From an uncultured Desulfomonile sp. (lineage in GTDB: Bacteria > Desulfobacterota > Desulfomonilia > Desulfomonilales > Desulfomonilaceae), in the NCBI GenBank assembly GCA_903952205.1, contig CAJBEZ010000104.1, forward strand, positions 1 to 64,000: 64,000 nucleotides of DNA, given 5' to 3'. The notes under the pieces were generated by a model. The model was not told the DNA's origin, made no database searches, and saw only the letters and a program-made list of their open reading frames with translations. A program made the position numbers and the translations under genes. Of this stretch, positions 36,516 to 45,383 are shown in pieces. Positions within the stretch are counted from its first letter, which is position 1; each line of letters starts with the position of its first letter.

Positions 36516-37940
36516 TTGGTTGTCCGAGAAGTTGAGGATACTCAGTTGCAACTTGACTTGCTGTTAGTAGTTCCTCCCGGAAAGTCACATTACGTAGTGC
36601 CGCCCATTGGACTTGGCTATCTTGCCACGGCCTTGCGCAAGGCTGGATGTGATCGCGTGGGGATTCTTGATTCGATAAAGGAGAATCTGGATGTTCCAAG
36701 ATTAACTGATCGAATCAAGTCACTTGCGCCCAGGATTGTGGGTTTTCAAGTATTCTCAACTGATTTCTCTTCGGTTAGGGCATGTTCTGCAATTATCAAG
36801 AAAATTCTTCCCGATTCATTAATCATTGTTGGTGGCCCTCATGTTTCAGCCAGGGGCGCCGACAGTCTAAGAGATTTTCCCAATGCGGACTATGGTTTCC
36901 AGGGAGAGTCAGAAATTGGCTTGCCATTATTTGCTCGACGGATTCTCGAAGGGGAGGACATACCTTTTGAAGAAATCCCGGGTCTGATTTATCATGATGG
37001 GGTCGGATTAAAAGCCACAGACCGTGTCCTTGTGGAGGATCTGGACTCCCTGGGGTTTCCCGCCTGGGATCTTATGCCTCCTTCATCCTATCCTGACGCT
37101 CCTCAGGGCGCATTCTACAAAAATTTCCCCATTGCCCCCATAGCCACGTCGAGAGGCTGTCCTTACACCTGCGCATTCTGCGGTTCGCCCGTCAACATGG
37201 GTAACAGGCTACGTTTTCGTAGCCTTGGAAGCGTGCTTGCTGAGATGGAATTTCTCTATGAACAATATGGCGTTCGGGAGTTTCATTTTATCGACGACAT
37301 GTTCAACGCTTCCAAAACAAGGGTAGTCGAATTCTGCCGGAAATTGGGAGGCAAGGATTGGGCGATTAGTTACACTTTCCCCAATGGCCTTCGTCTCAAT
37401 ACTCTCGATGAAGAATCTCTCTCCTGGCTGAAAAGGACAGGCGCTTATGCTTTTACAGTGGGGATTGAATCCGGTTCTCAAAGAATACTGGATTCAATGA
37501 ACAAGAAACTGACACTGGAAATGATTCGGGATAAGGTTGGTCTGATCGCTAAGGCTGGAATTGAACCAAGCGGTTTTTTCCTAATCGGTTTCCCTGGGGA
37601 AACCAAAGAAGATATGAAAAAGACACTGGCCTTCGCAAAGAGCCTGCCGCTGAAGAGGGCGCATTTTAGCAACTTTCTGCCTCTTCCCGGAACTGAAGCC
37701 ACGAGAAAACTTATAGAATCCGGTGAGATAACTGAGCCTAAGTGGGAAGAGCTGTCCTATTCCCGCACTCCGTATTCTCCGGTGGGAATCACTAAGGATG
37801 AGCTTAAAGCCTTCCAGCGCAGGGCTTTTCTGGAATTTCATTTACGGCCGAAAATATTACTTAAAATGCTGGGTGAAATTAAAAGTCTTAATCATCTTAA
37901 AACGATAGTTATTAGAGCAAAAGATTATTTGTTCTCCTAA
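36516..37940 (+). CDS. Radical SAM protein with B12-binding-type N-terminal domain
   Basis: A 474-residue enzyme with a cobalamin-binding-like N-terminal domain (about 10-140, PPIGLGYLATALRKAG and IIVGGPHVSARG) and a radical SAM domain with the cluster motif SRGCPYTCAFCGSP (CxxxCxxC). The His motif DxHxxG that binds cobalamin is not seen at its usual place (GILDSIKENL), so B12 may not be ligated by His. Family members carry out methylation or other radical chemistry on lipids, sugars and natural products. The start is a TTG with no strong support. It follows the SGNH protein by about 40 bases and precedes a methyltransferase. Confidence 0.85.
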   Translation: MVVREVEDTQLQLDLLLVVPPGKSHYVVPPIGLGYLATALRKAGCDRVGILDSIKENLDVPRLTDRIKSLAPRIVGFQVFSTDFSSVRACSAIIKKILPDSLIIVGGPHVSARGADSLRDFPNADYGFQGESEIGLPLFARRILEGEDIPFEEIPGLIYHDGVGLKATDRVLVEDLDSLGFPAWDLMPPSSYPDAPQGAFYKNFPIAPIATSRGCPYTCAFCGSPVNMGNRLRFRSLGSVLAEMEFLYEQYGVREFHFIDDMFNASKTRVVEFCRKLGGKDWAISYTFPNGLRLNTLDEESLSWLKRTGAYAFTVGIESGSQRILDSMNKKLTLEMIRDKVGLIAKAGIEPSGFFLIGFPGETKEDMKKTLAFAKSLPLKRAHFSNFLPLPGTEATRKLIESGEITEPKWEELSYSRTPYSPVGITKDELKAFQRRAFLEFHLRPKILLKMLGEIKSLNHLKTIVIRAKDYLFS

Positions 37941-37953
37941 AGGAGATTCTTTG

Positions 37954-38679
37954 ATGCAGAACAAGCGAGCTGAGAAAGATTTTTTCGACAACTTTGTTCA
38001 GCAAAAGGAATACGATGTTTTTGATGAAAAAGGTTACCAGCGAATTCTTTCCGAGTTTAACAGTCTGGTTATGGGTGGGGATGACAAAATCCTGCTCGAT
38101 GTTGGGTGCGGAACGGGAGCTTTCACCAAACGTTTGCAGAGTGGAAATCACTTAACCTTGGGAGTGGATATATCCTTCAAGAGCGCATCTCAGGCGAGTA
38201 AAATTGTGGATGGTTGCTATTTTTTCTCAGGGGACGCCGATAAACTGCCATTAAATGATGAGTCTGTCGATATAGTTGTTTTTAGCGGAGTCCTTCATCA
38301 CTTACCTTCCATGGACAATGCCCTTGCGGAATGTATGAGAATTATGAAGCCTGGTGGAGATTTCTTTGCGTATGATCCCAATGGAGTGAATCCAGCCATG
38401 TGGGTTTATCGCAGCGCTAAATCTCCACTTTCTACTCGGAAGGGATGGACTTTAAATGAGAGACTTCTTTGCAAACAGGAAATAAGTGAAGCTTTGAAAA
38501 AAGCAGGGTTTTCAAATGTAATTTGCAAGGGAATTAGCGGTGTAACTTATAAATACGTCGGGACAAAAACTGGAATGAAAATTTTAGGAATTTACAATTT
38601 GTTTGATCTTTGCTTAGGCCATTTAGGCATTGCTAACAGTCTTGGTTCATTTCTAGTGTCATACGGCAGAAAGGCTTAA
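37954..38679 (+). CDS. Class I SAM-dependent methyltransferase
   Basis: A 241-residue methyltransferase with motif I ILLDVGCGTGAFTKRL and the acidic end of strand 2 (LGVDISF), plus the VLHHLPSMDNALAECMRIMKPGG pattern after motif II. I use the ATG at 37954, which has AAGGAG upstream, rather than the TTG three bases before it. The target is unknown. It lies 13 bases after the radical SAM gene and 21 bases before the flavoprotein gene, so they are likely co-transcribed and act in one pathway. Confidence 0.88.
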   Translation: MQNKRAEKDFFDNFVQQKEYDVFDEKGYQRILSEFNSLVMGGDDKILLDVGCGTGAFTKRLQSGNHLTLGVDISFKSASQASKIVDGCYFFSGDADKLPLNDESVDIVVFSGVLHHLPSMDNALAECMRIMKPGGDFFAYDPNGVNPAMWVYRSAKSPLSTRKGWTLNERLLCKQEISEALKKAGFSNVICKGISGVTYKYVGTKTGMKILGIYNLFDLCLGHLGIANSLGSFLVSYGRKA

Positions 38680-38700
38680 AGGGATAGGACTTTATAACCG

Positions 38701-40035
38701 ATGAAAAATGAAGTGGCCAAAAGGGTGATTATCATAGGCGCCGGCATCACTGGGCTTACAGCGGCGGTGCGCCTTGTTTCCCAAGGTTGTGGCGTAACGG
38801 TGGTGGACTCTTCATCGAGCGTAGGCGGACTAGCTGGTTCGGTAATGGTGGATGGAATACCTGTCGATAGATACTATCATTTTATATGCAGGGAAGATAA
38901 TGATCTGGTCAATTTTGTCGATGAACTGGGTCTGGAAGACAAACTGACATGGAGAGAAGCTGGGACAAGTTGTTTTGTAAACGGTAAGACTTATCCCTTT
39001 AACACGCCTCAGGATCTTCTCAAATTTGATCCCGCTCCATTCCTACAAAGAATCAGATTTGGGATGCACGTTGCCATATCTCAATTTCGAAAGAACTGGC
39101 TAAGTCTCGACAGGATAGCGGCGAAACCGTGGCTGATCGGAAAAATTGGTCGGAAAGCTTATGACGCCATCTGGGACCCATTGCTAAGAATAAAATTTGG
39201 CGAATTCCATGACCAGATCTCCGCCGCCTGGATTTGGCATAGAATCCACAGAGTTTCCAGATCACGTGCCGGCTTTTTTGGTATGAACAGTTATGGGTTT
39301 CTGGAAAAGGGTTGTCACACTTTGATGGAGTCAATGCTGGGAAAATTGCATCAGTTCGAGAACTTTTCCCTGGTTCTTGATTCCAAAGTATCAAGAATTA
39401 GGATCGAGAACAATAACGTGAAGGGAATTGAAATCGCTGATAAAGATCTGATGGAGGCTGATTGTGTAATTTCCACCTGTTCAATTCCTCAATTCCTGAA
39501 GCTTGCCTACCCCTTGGGCCAGTATAGCGCCAGCCTGGCGTCAATAGATTATCTCAATGTGATTTGTGTTCTTCTTGAGATTGATCGACCATTTTCAAAC
39601 AATTTCTGGCTAAACGTCAATGATCCGAGAATTCCATTCAACGGAATAGTGGAAACTACGAACTTAAACCCTCGGCTGGATTTGAAAGGAGGGCGTCTGG
39701 TATACATACCTTATTACTTGAGTCGAAATAATCCGAGATGGTCAATGAGCGATTCACAACTTATGGACGAGAGCTTTTCAGCGCTAAAATTGATCAGACC
39801 AGATTTTTCAGAGAGTTGGGTAATGAAAAAGTATGTGTTTCGTGATCTAAATGCCCAGGCTGTTTGTAAAGTAGGTTTTTCAAAGAAAATCCCGGATATG
39901 CGGACGCCAGTCAATGGTCTTTTCATAACGGATTCGGCCCAATATTATCCTGAAGACAGAACCATGAGCGCATCGGTGAGGCTCGGGATGAGGGTTGCCG
40001 GCCTCGCCGGGCAAGAAGTGGGGCTTGAAAGTTAA
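38701..40035 (+). CDS. FAD-dependent amine-oxidase/mutase-like protein
   Basis: A 444-residue flavoprotein. The dinucleotide-binding start is VIIIGAGITGLTAAVRLVSQG, followed by VVDSSSSVGGLAGS and the ending PVNGLFITDSAQYYPEDRTMSASVRLG. This resembles the protoporphyrinogen oxidase and UDP-galactopyranose mutase group. Proteins of this type are frequent in surface-glycan clusters, where they may isomerise or reduce a nucleotide sugar or lipid. The exact reaction is not clear from sequence. It is co-directional with the methyltransferases on either side. Confidence 0.85.
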   Translation: MKNEVAKRVIIIGAGITGLTAAVRLVSQGCGVTVVDSSSSVGGLAGSVMVDGIPVDRYYHFICREDNDLVNFVDELGLEDKLTWREAGTSCFVNGKTYPFNTPQDLLKFDPAPFLQRIRFGMHVAISQFRKNWLSLDRIAAKPWLIGKIGRKAYDAIWDPLLRIKFGEFHDQISAAWIWHRIHRVSRSRAGFFGMNSYGFLEKGCHTLMESMLGKLHQFENFSLVLDSKVSRIRIENNNVKGIEIADKDLMEADCVISTCSIPQFLKLAYPLGQYSASLASIDYLNVICVLLEIDRPFSNNFWLNVNDPRIPFNGIVETTNLNPRLDLKGGRLVYIPYYLSRNNPRWSMSDSQLMDESFSALKLIRPDFSESWVMKKYVFRDLNAQAVCKVGFSKKIPDMRTPVNGLFITDSAQYYPEDRTMSASVRLGMRVAGLAGQEVGLES

Positions 40036-40130
40036 TGAAGTGTAATGGGAGAGTCGCTGCGGAGTTTCGCCGGATATATAAGATATCGCCGTCTTAAGCC
40101 GGTTTTAATAATTTCAATTAAGGTATTGAA

Positions 40131-41111
40131 GTGAACGTACAAGTGGGAGCAGAATCAATAAAAAGCGAGTACGTGCCCTGTGATCTATGTGGAGCTGTTG
40201 ATCACGAAGTCCTATATTCGAAGATCGATTCAGTTACAAACTGGACCTTCAATGTTGTCGGCTGTTCATGCGGCATGGTTTTTGTTAATCCTATGCCTGA
40301 TGAACAGTCTATACCCCTGCTTTATCGCCAAGATTATCATTTCGAGAAGCCTCTACTGGATTCGCTGTACAAAAAGATGATTGAATTTCTGCCTCCGTCC
40401 AACGAAAATTCCAGGTTGCTCGACGTTGGATGCGGAACCGGCGACTTCATAAAGCACGCGGAACAAGTTGGATGGGATGCAGAGGGAGTCGATTTGATAA
40501 ACTGGAGTCAAACTTATGGAGGACTCAAAATTCGGATTGGAGACCTCCCTTGCATGGACATTCCGGAAGAGTCGTATGATGTTGTAACCGCTTGGGCGGT
40601 ATTGGAACATGTGAGAAACCCTTCTCTATTCTTCAACAAAATCTCAACCTTGATGAAAAAAGATGGCTATTTCATATTCACTGTTCCCAATGTCGCCGCC
40701 CCAGGGATTAGACATTCATGTCATGAAGATGTGCCCAGACATTTGTGGCTATTTACGCCAGGGACTGTTGAATCCTACCTTGATAAGAACGGGATGAAAA
40801 TTCGATCCATATTCCATGATGGTAAAATCTACCGGTCCTATCCTTTTGGGTTGCTGAGGTACACCTGGCATCAGTTGATCGGCAGGAAAGAAATGAATTG
40901 CTCAGTGTATGAAAACAGGTCAGTAGGGCTTCTCCAGAACAGATCTATAGGCGTCCATTTCAAAAGGTGGATAACCGAGGTTTTTGAAAATGTCCCAACA
41001 TGTCAAATCGCATTGGATTTTCTGGATCTAGCGTTGGGCGTAATTATAGCCAATTACTCAAAAATAATAAGAAATTACGGTGTTATTACGGTCATAGCGA
41101 CCAAGGAATAG
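40131..41111 (+). CDS. Class I SAM-dependent methyltransferase with N-terminal Cys motif
   Basis: A 326-residue methyltransferase. The N-terminus has CDLCGAVDH and CSCGMVFVNPMP, a four-Cys set that likely binds zinc, then motif I RLLDVGCGTGDFIKHA and the acidic VDLI. The middle part has AWAVLEHVRNPSLFFNKI. This subtype is common in sugar methyltransferases of polysaccharide clusters. Start is GTG at 40131, 95 bases after the flavoprotein gene. The substrate is unknown but the context points to a glycan or lipid. Confidence 0.88.
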   Translation: MNVQVGAESIKSEYVPCDLCGAVDHEVLYSKIDSVTNWTFNVVGCSCGMVFVNPMPDEQSIPLLYRQDYHFEKPLLDSLYKKMIEFLPPSNENSRLLDVGCGTGDFIKHAEQVGWDAEGVDLINWSQTYGGLKIRIGDLPCMDIPEESYDVVTAWAVLEHVRNPSLFFNKISTLMKKDGYFIFTVPNVAAPGIRHSCHEDVPRHLWLFTPGTVESYLDKNGMKIRSIFHDGKIYRSYPFGLLRYTWHQLIGRKEMNCSVYENRSVGLLQNRSIGVHFKRWITEVFENVPTCQIALDFLDLALGVIIANYSKIIRNYGVITVIATKE

Positions 41112-41136
41112 CAGCCGTACAAAAGGATCCCCCAAA

Positions 41137-41217
41137 ATGAATTCAAAACCGCTTAGCTTGACTCGATTGATTGCAGAGACCCATGAATTACCTGAACGTT
41201 CTCTAGAAACATGGTAG
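41137..41217 (+). CDS. Possible 26-residue open frame
   Basis: An ATG with AAGGA upstream opens a 26-codon frame (MNSKPLSLTRLIAETHEL...) that ends at a TAG in the gap between the methyltransferase and the next SGNH gene. There is no homology I can recognise and it may be chance. It is listed because of the ribosome-binding site. Confidence 0.15.
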   Translation: MNSKPLSLTRLIAETHELPERSLETW

Positions 41218-41287
41218 TTGTTGACATACAATCGTTAATTTGGAAAAACCTGTCTAACCTGTTCTGGTGAAAGGCATCTGATTTAAA

Positions 41288-42721
41288 TTGCCACGTGTAA
41301 TCCAATTCGTTCGTGTCTTTTGGACGCTCATCGGCTTTACTTTCCCTGTGGTCGTTTCGAGTATAGGCTTTCTTGTTCTCTACAATAATCTGGATTCGGG
41401 ACTTCTCATCCTACTCTTGTTGATGGGCTTCAACATCTGCCTTTTGATAATCGCCGGCAAATTAGCGACCAACGCAACCCTTTTGAATTCTTTTAAATTA
41501 GGGGTTATTTGTGTAATTGCAATTTCATCCACGTTTGTTCTGCTTGAAGAGGCTTTTCCGTTAATACTACCTACTGATTATGCACAGGCTAGCCGCTTCG
41601 TGAAACTACCCCAACAGGACCAGAACTACCGGGACTTCAAGCCGGATATGATCTTTGATCAATCCGAAAAGATTTCTACGGAATCAACAGAGGCCCCTAG
41701 TTTTTTTTCGGACGACATCACTTGGCACAAGCCTGGGCGTGCCTACGTGTATTTTGGATATGACCCTAATCAAAACTTCCGATACCTTAATCGGGTGAAA
41801 TGGAATGAAACCGGATACTTCGACCACGACTACAGCGTCATCAAACCCGCAGATGTTTACAGAGTTATTGTGATAGGTGATTCTTATGTAGAATCTATAC
41901 AGGTTCCTCTTAAATCGACATTCCACAAACTTACGGAAGACGCCGCCAACATGTCCGGTTTCACACTTAACAACAAGCGTTATGAGATAATTGCGCTCGG
42001 CAATTCCGGATTCGGCCAGAGAGAAAATCTGGATGTTCTGAGAACCCAGGGGCTCAAGTATGATCCGGATCTTGTAATTGTGACGCTTTCTGGGAATGAC
42101 TTTTGCGATGACGACCCCGTACTCAAGAGAGAATCCATACTCAGTGGAGGAAGCGTCACTCCACTGGTTAGAGGTGTGGCCAATCACGGATATTTTGCAC
42201 TGGCATTTATCATCAAGAGGATTGACGATGTGCAAAGAAACCGTATCAAGATATCTCCAGAATTACTTCAGTGGTCAGGAGAAGACGTCCCGATTATCGA
42301 GAACGCCTGGCGTCGTTCCCTTGATCATTTAAGGGCTCAAAGAGACATTTGTCAGGATAGAGGCGTCACATTCCTCGTACTATATATAGGTTGCGAGATT
42401 GAAGTTATGAATCAAATAGATCCAAGAGAGGCGATAGCTTCTTTGAAAGCCATGGGTGGTCCTCACAAAACGATGGACTGGGATATATCCAAATCAATCA
42501 GGAGAGTTCGGGACTATTGTCAGGAGTTTAATATAAACTTTGCCTGCATGTTGGGGCCATTGTCAAGTAGTCAAAAAGATACGGGTAATAAGGTCTTTGC
42601 AGATCATTATTCATTTTTTGGTCATGAAGTTGTCGCAAAAGCTCTAACTTGCTTTCTCGGGGAGTTTACTGTGCTGGGCGAGACGCTGAAGGATGCTATA
42701 GACACCTGTTTTCAACAATAA
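41288..42721 (+). CDS. Membrane-anchored SGNH/GDSL-type protein (type B)
   Basis: A 477-residue protein with about three N-terminal membrane helices (residues 5-95) and a periplasmic SGNH domain. Catalytic blocks are VIGDSYVESIQV (Ser), IVTLSGNDFCDD (Gly, Asn) and a C-terminal DHYSFFGHEVVAKAL (Asp, His). It is not close in sequence to the A-type paralogues. Start is a TTG at 41288 with a distant GAAAGG, so the N-terminus is uncertain. It is one of five SGNH proteins in this region and may be an acyltransferase or esterase acting on an exported glycan. Confidence 0.75.
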   Translation: MPRVIQFVRVFWTLIGFTFPVVVSSIGFLVLYNNLDSGLLILLLLMGFNICLLIIAGKLATNATLLNSFKLGVICVIAISSTFVLLEEAFPLILPTDYAQASRFVKLPQQDQNYRDFKPDMIFDQSEKISTESTEAPSFFSDDITWHKPGRAYVYFGYDPNQNFRYLNRVKWNETGYFDHDYSVIKPADVYRVIVIGDSYVESIQVPLKSTFHKLTEDAANMSGFTLNNKRYEIIALGNSGFGQRENLDVLRTQGLKYDPDLVIVTLSGNDFCDDDPVLKRESILSGGSVTPLVRGVANHGYFALAFIIKRIDDVQRNRIKISPELLQWSGEDVPIIENAWRRSLDHLRAQRDICQDRGVTFLVLYIGCEIEVMNQIDPREAIASLKAMGGPHKTMDWDISKSIRRVRDYCQEFNINFACMLGPLSSSQKDTGNKVFADHYSFFGHEVVAKALTCFLGEFTVLGETLKDAIDTCFQQ

Positions 42722-42805
42722 TTGATCGAGTGGGGTTAAACCTTTACATTGTAATCTGGATCACAATACACTTTGAATTCCACCATACTGAAAGGTATTT
42801 CACGG

Positions 42806-43981
42806 ATGAAGTTTGGCAGCTTTTTTGGAAGAATATCCAGTTTTTATAAAAATTTAGCCTTAATTGTTCTTAATACGATCATTGTATTGCTAGTTATGAA
42901 TTGGTTAGCTTCCGGAATAATTGATTACCAAAATTATTTGCGAAAGAAAGCTGATAGTGGGAAGTCTCGCTACAGTTTCAAGAAATACGAAGAACCACTC
43001 AAAGAAATGTTTCCAAACTTAGCCAAGAGGGACATTGAAGAACTTTTGGATGACACACGGCATATCTCTCAGAGCTTTGAACCGTACACTCAATTCAAAG
43101 AAAAGCCATTTGCTGGAAAATCTGTCAATGTCGACAGTCAAGGGTTCAGACCGATCAAAGACCAGGGACCATGGCCACCCAATCCTGATTTTATAAATAT
43201 TTTTGTGTTTGGTGGATCTACAACTTTTGGTTATGGCGTGCCTGATGGAGACACCATACCGTCCTATCTGCAGGAATTGTTAAGTTCAAAATATCCAGGA
43301 AGAATTAAAGTATATAATTTCGGTCGAGGCGGGTACATTTCGGTACAGGAAAGAATACTTCTAGAAAAAATGATACTGAGAGATATTGTCCCTGACATAG
43401 CGGTATTCATAGATGGCTTGAATGATTTGGCCCACGAGGATGATCGACCAGCTCACACCAAAGAGCTGACCAAATTCATGGATGAAGGAGAAAAATCACC
43501 TCTCACAAAATGTATTGCGCAGATGCCCATATTCAAACTGATAACTGGTTCCCACACCAAAACAGAGCATGTCCAAGACGATGATTCCAAACGCAGTATA
43601 ACCGACCTCTTGCGCCGATACAAAATTAACATGGAAATGATCCAGTCAACTTCGAGTCATTTCAAAATCAAAACACTTTTCGTTTGGCAACCTGTTCCTG
43701 TTTACAAATGTGGTCATGAATACAATTTCTTCTCCAATTTTGATTATGATGGCTATGTGCCAAGTCTCAAAGTTGGATACCAGGAAATGGTTAAAGTTTT
43801 TCCCAGCGGTGAATTCGGCGATAACTTTCTGTGGCTTGCAGATGTCCAAGAAGGGCTGAATAAATCTCTTTATGTTGATGCGATTCACTACACCCCATAT
43901 CTTTGTCGATTAATAGCTCAGAGAATTGCCGATAAGCTTGAAGAACAAAAAATGATCAAAGATGTTTCCGTCAATAGGTGA
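42806..43981 (+). CDS. Membrane-anchored SGNH/GDSL-type protein (paralogue A2)
   Basis: A 391-residue paralogue of the protein at 35332-36477, alike along the whole length. One N-terminal membrane helix (LALIVLNTIIVLLVMNWLA) is followed by the SGNH blocks FVFGGSTTFGYG, IDGLNDLAHED and YVDAIHYTPYL. The ATG at 42806 has AAAGG upstream; an in-frame TTG at 42773 would add eleven residues. It ends 40 bases before the oppositely directed SGNH gene. The two A-type copies bracket the radical SAM, methyltransferase and flavoprotein genes. Confidence 0.75.
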   Translation: MKFGSFFGRISSFYKNLALIVLNTIIVLLVMNWLASGIIDYQNYLRKKADSGKSRYSFKKYEEPLKEMFPNLAKRDIEELLDDTRHISQSFEPYTQFKEKPFAGKSVNVDSQGFRPIKDQGPWPPNPDFINIFVFGGSTTFGYGVPDGDTIPSYLQELLSSKYPGRIKVYNFGRGGYISVQERILLEKMILRDIVPDIAVFIDGLNDLAHEDDRPAHTKELTKFMDEGEKSPLTKCIAQMPIFKLITGSHTKTEHVQDDDSKRSITDLLRRYKINMEMIQSTSSHFKIKTLFVWQPVPVYKCGHEYNFFSNFDYDGYVPSLKVGYQEMVKVFPSGEFGDNFLWLADVQEGLNKSLYVDAIHYTPYLCRLIAQRIADKLEEQKMIKDVSVNR

Positions 43982-44020
43982 TGTGATTGGTATTGAAAGT
44001 CTCTACGGTGATGTTTTTCC

Positions 44021-45289
44021 TTAATCCATTTTGAGAGGAGGAAGATTTTTGAGATGATTGAAGATGACGTCGGCCAAAATCTCATTCCCTTGCGCTGTCG
44101 CGTGCCCATGATACATTCTTCCAAGTTCAGATCCTGATGGCCCCATATTTGCCATTATTTGAACCGCATCAATAAAAGGGTATTTTTGGTCAGTCAAATA
44201 CTTCACCAATCTTTCTACTCTATTCACTCCGTGTTCCATTGACTCCTGTATGTAATCTTTATGAGGCATTATTACGATTATTGGAAACGAGCCTCGGGCT
44301 GATGCGTTTGCAACGAATCGATCGACCAGATGACACATGACCGAAAAAGGATAATCTTCATCGAATAGATTCCAGGGATAGTGGGGTTTCAAGAAGGTAT
44401 AAGCCGTTCTGGGTAATGATATGCCAATCTGTTTAAGCACAGCTTCATGCCAGTGGAAAAGAGAAACGGTCCAGGGAAACGAGAGACCTGGCAGTTTCTG
44501 GTCCAGTTGATACCAGTAGTCATACTTAGCCAGTTCCATCATGAATTCCCGATCATCCAGCTTGTCGATATCGTCCACAGATTTTAGCGGGTTCGGGACA
44601 AGAACTAATTGGTCGCCCTTCTTGACAAAAACAGGCTTGGTAAGTCTCAACGGATCATTATAGGTATAAAATGGACGATAGATGTTGACAACCCGATTAA
44701 TATTTTCAGGGAGAATGCACAACATAACTATCTTTGAGTTAATCTGATTTTGAAGTTCATGTTTCAGGACCGCTTGGTCAGTCCCGTATCCTCCGACTCC
44801 GAAATTGAGAACATTCTGATTCAATCTTTTTGCCAGGAACGTCTGCCAGGTGCAATCGTCTTGTACGTTGGCGCAATAGGTAAAAGAATCTCCATAAGTT
44901 GATATGGGCGTGTTTTTATAGGAAGTGCAAGTGAGCCGCTCTCCCATGGGTCCATGATTGTAGGTTATGTTATCGATATCCTGGTATGTTATGTCAGGTG
45001 GGTAATCCCATCCCAATAATGGATTAAACATCCTCAACCCACCAACTTTAGCGCTATGGCTGTTGGTTGATGTCTTGGAATCGGATACTATTTGATGTTG
45101 ATTCTGGCTGGTTTGTTTTCTTTGGTCCAATTGAAACTCAATGTTTCTTGCTCCGACCCTTCCAGATATGCGACTGGGGATGGTTTTTTTTAGAAGAATG
45201 TACGCAGACGCCTCTAAAATTATAAATAAAGGCACAAAGGCCAAAATCCAGTAAGCCACTTTTTTTATCATGCTTGGTTTGCTATGCAA
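44021..45289 (-). CDS. Membrane-anchored SGNH/GDSL-type protein (type C)
   Basis: A 422-residue protein with one N-terminal helix (KVAYWILAFVPLFIILEASAYILL) and a large periplasmic domain. It has a GDS block (STYGDSFTYCANVQDD), a middle block (VMLCILPENINR) and a C-terminal MYHGHATAQGNEILADVI, where the His would complete the active site. The TTG at 45289 has GGAGA at good spacing; an ATG at 45271 is also possible. It starts the minus-strand half of the surface cluster on the downstream side of two glycosyltransferase genes. Function unknown beyond the fold. Confidence 0.7.
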   Translation of the reverse strand: MHSKPSMIKKVAYWILAFVPLFIILEASAYILLKKTIPSRISGRVGARNIEFQLDQRKQTSQNQHQIVSDSKTSTNSHSAKVGGLRMFNPLLGWDYPPDITYQDIDNITYNHGPMGERLTCTSYKNTPISTYGDSFTYCANVQDDCTWQTFLAKRLNQNVLNFGVGGYGTDQAVLKHELQNQINSKIVMLCILPENINRVVNIYRPFYTYNDPLRLTKPVFVKKGDQLVLVPNPLKSVDDIDKLDDREFMMELAKYDYWYQLDQKLPGLSFPWTVSLFHWHEAVLKQIGISLPRTAYTFLKPHYPWNLFDEDYPFSVMCHLVDRFVANASARGSFPIIVIMPHKDYIQESMEHGVNRVERLVKYLTDQKYPFIDAVQIMANMGPSGSELGRMYHGHATAQGNEILADVIFNHLKNLPPLKMD

Positions 45290-45383
45290 GACCTTCTCCG
45301 AAAGGCCTCTTGAATATCAGGCCCATCACTAAACTAAAATTAGCGTTTGAGCTAAATTGCCCCGAAATAGGAATTTCCTTGAT

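Noticed and set aside
41684-42235. 183-codon minus-strand frame within the type B SGNH gene
   Set aside because: Antisense to a gene with clear SGNH motifs; no ribosome-binding site or domain support.
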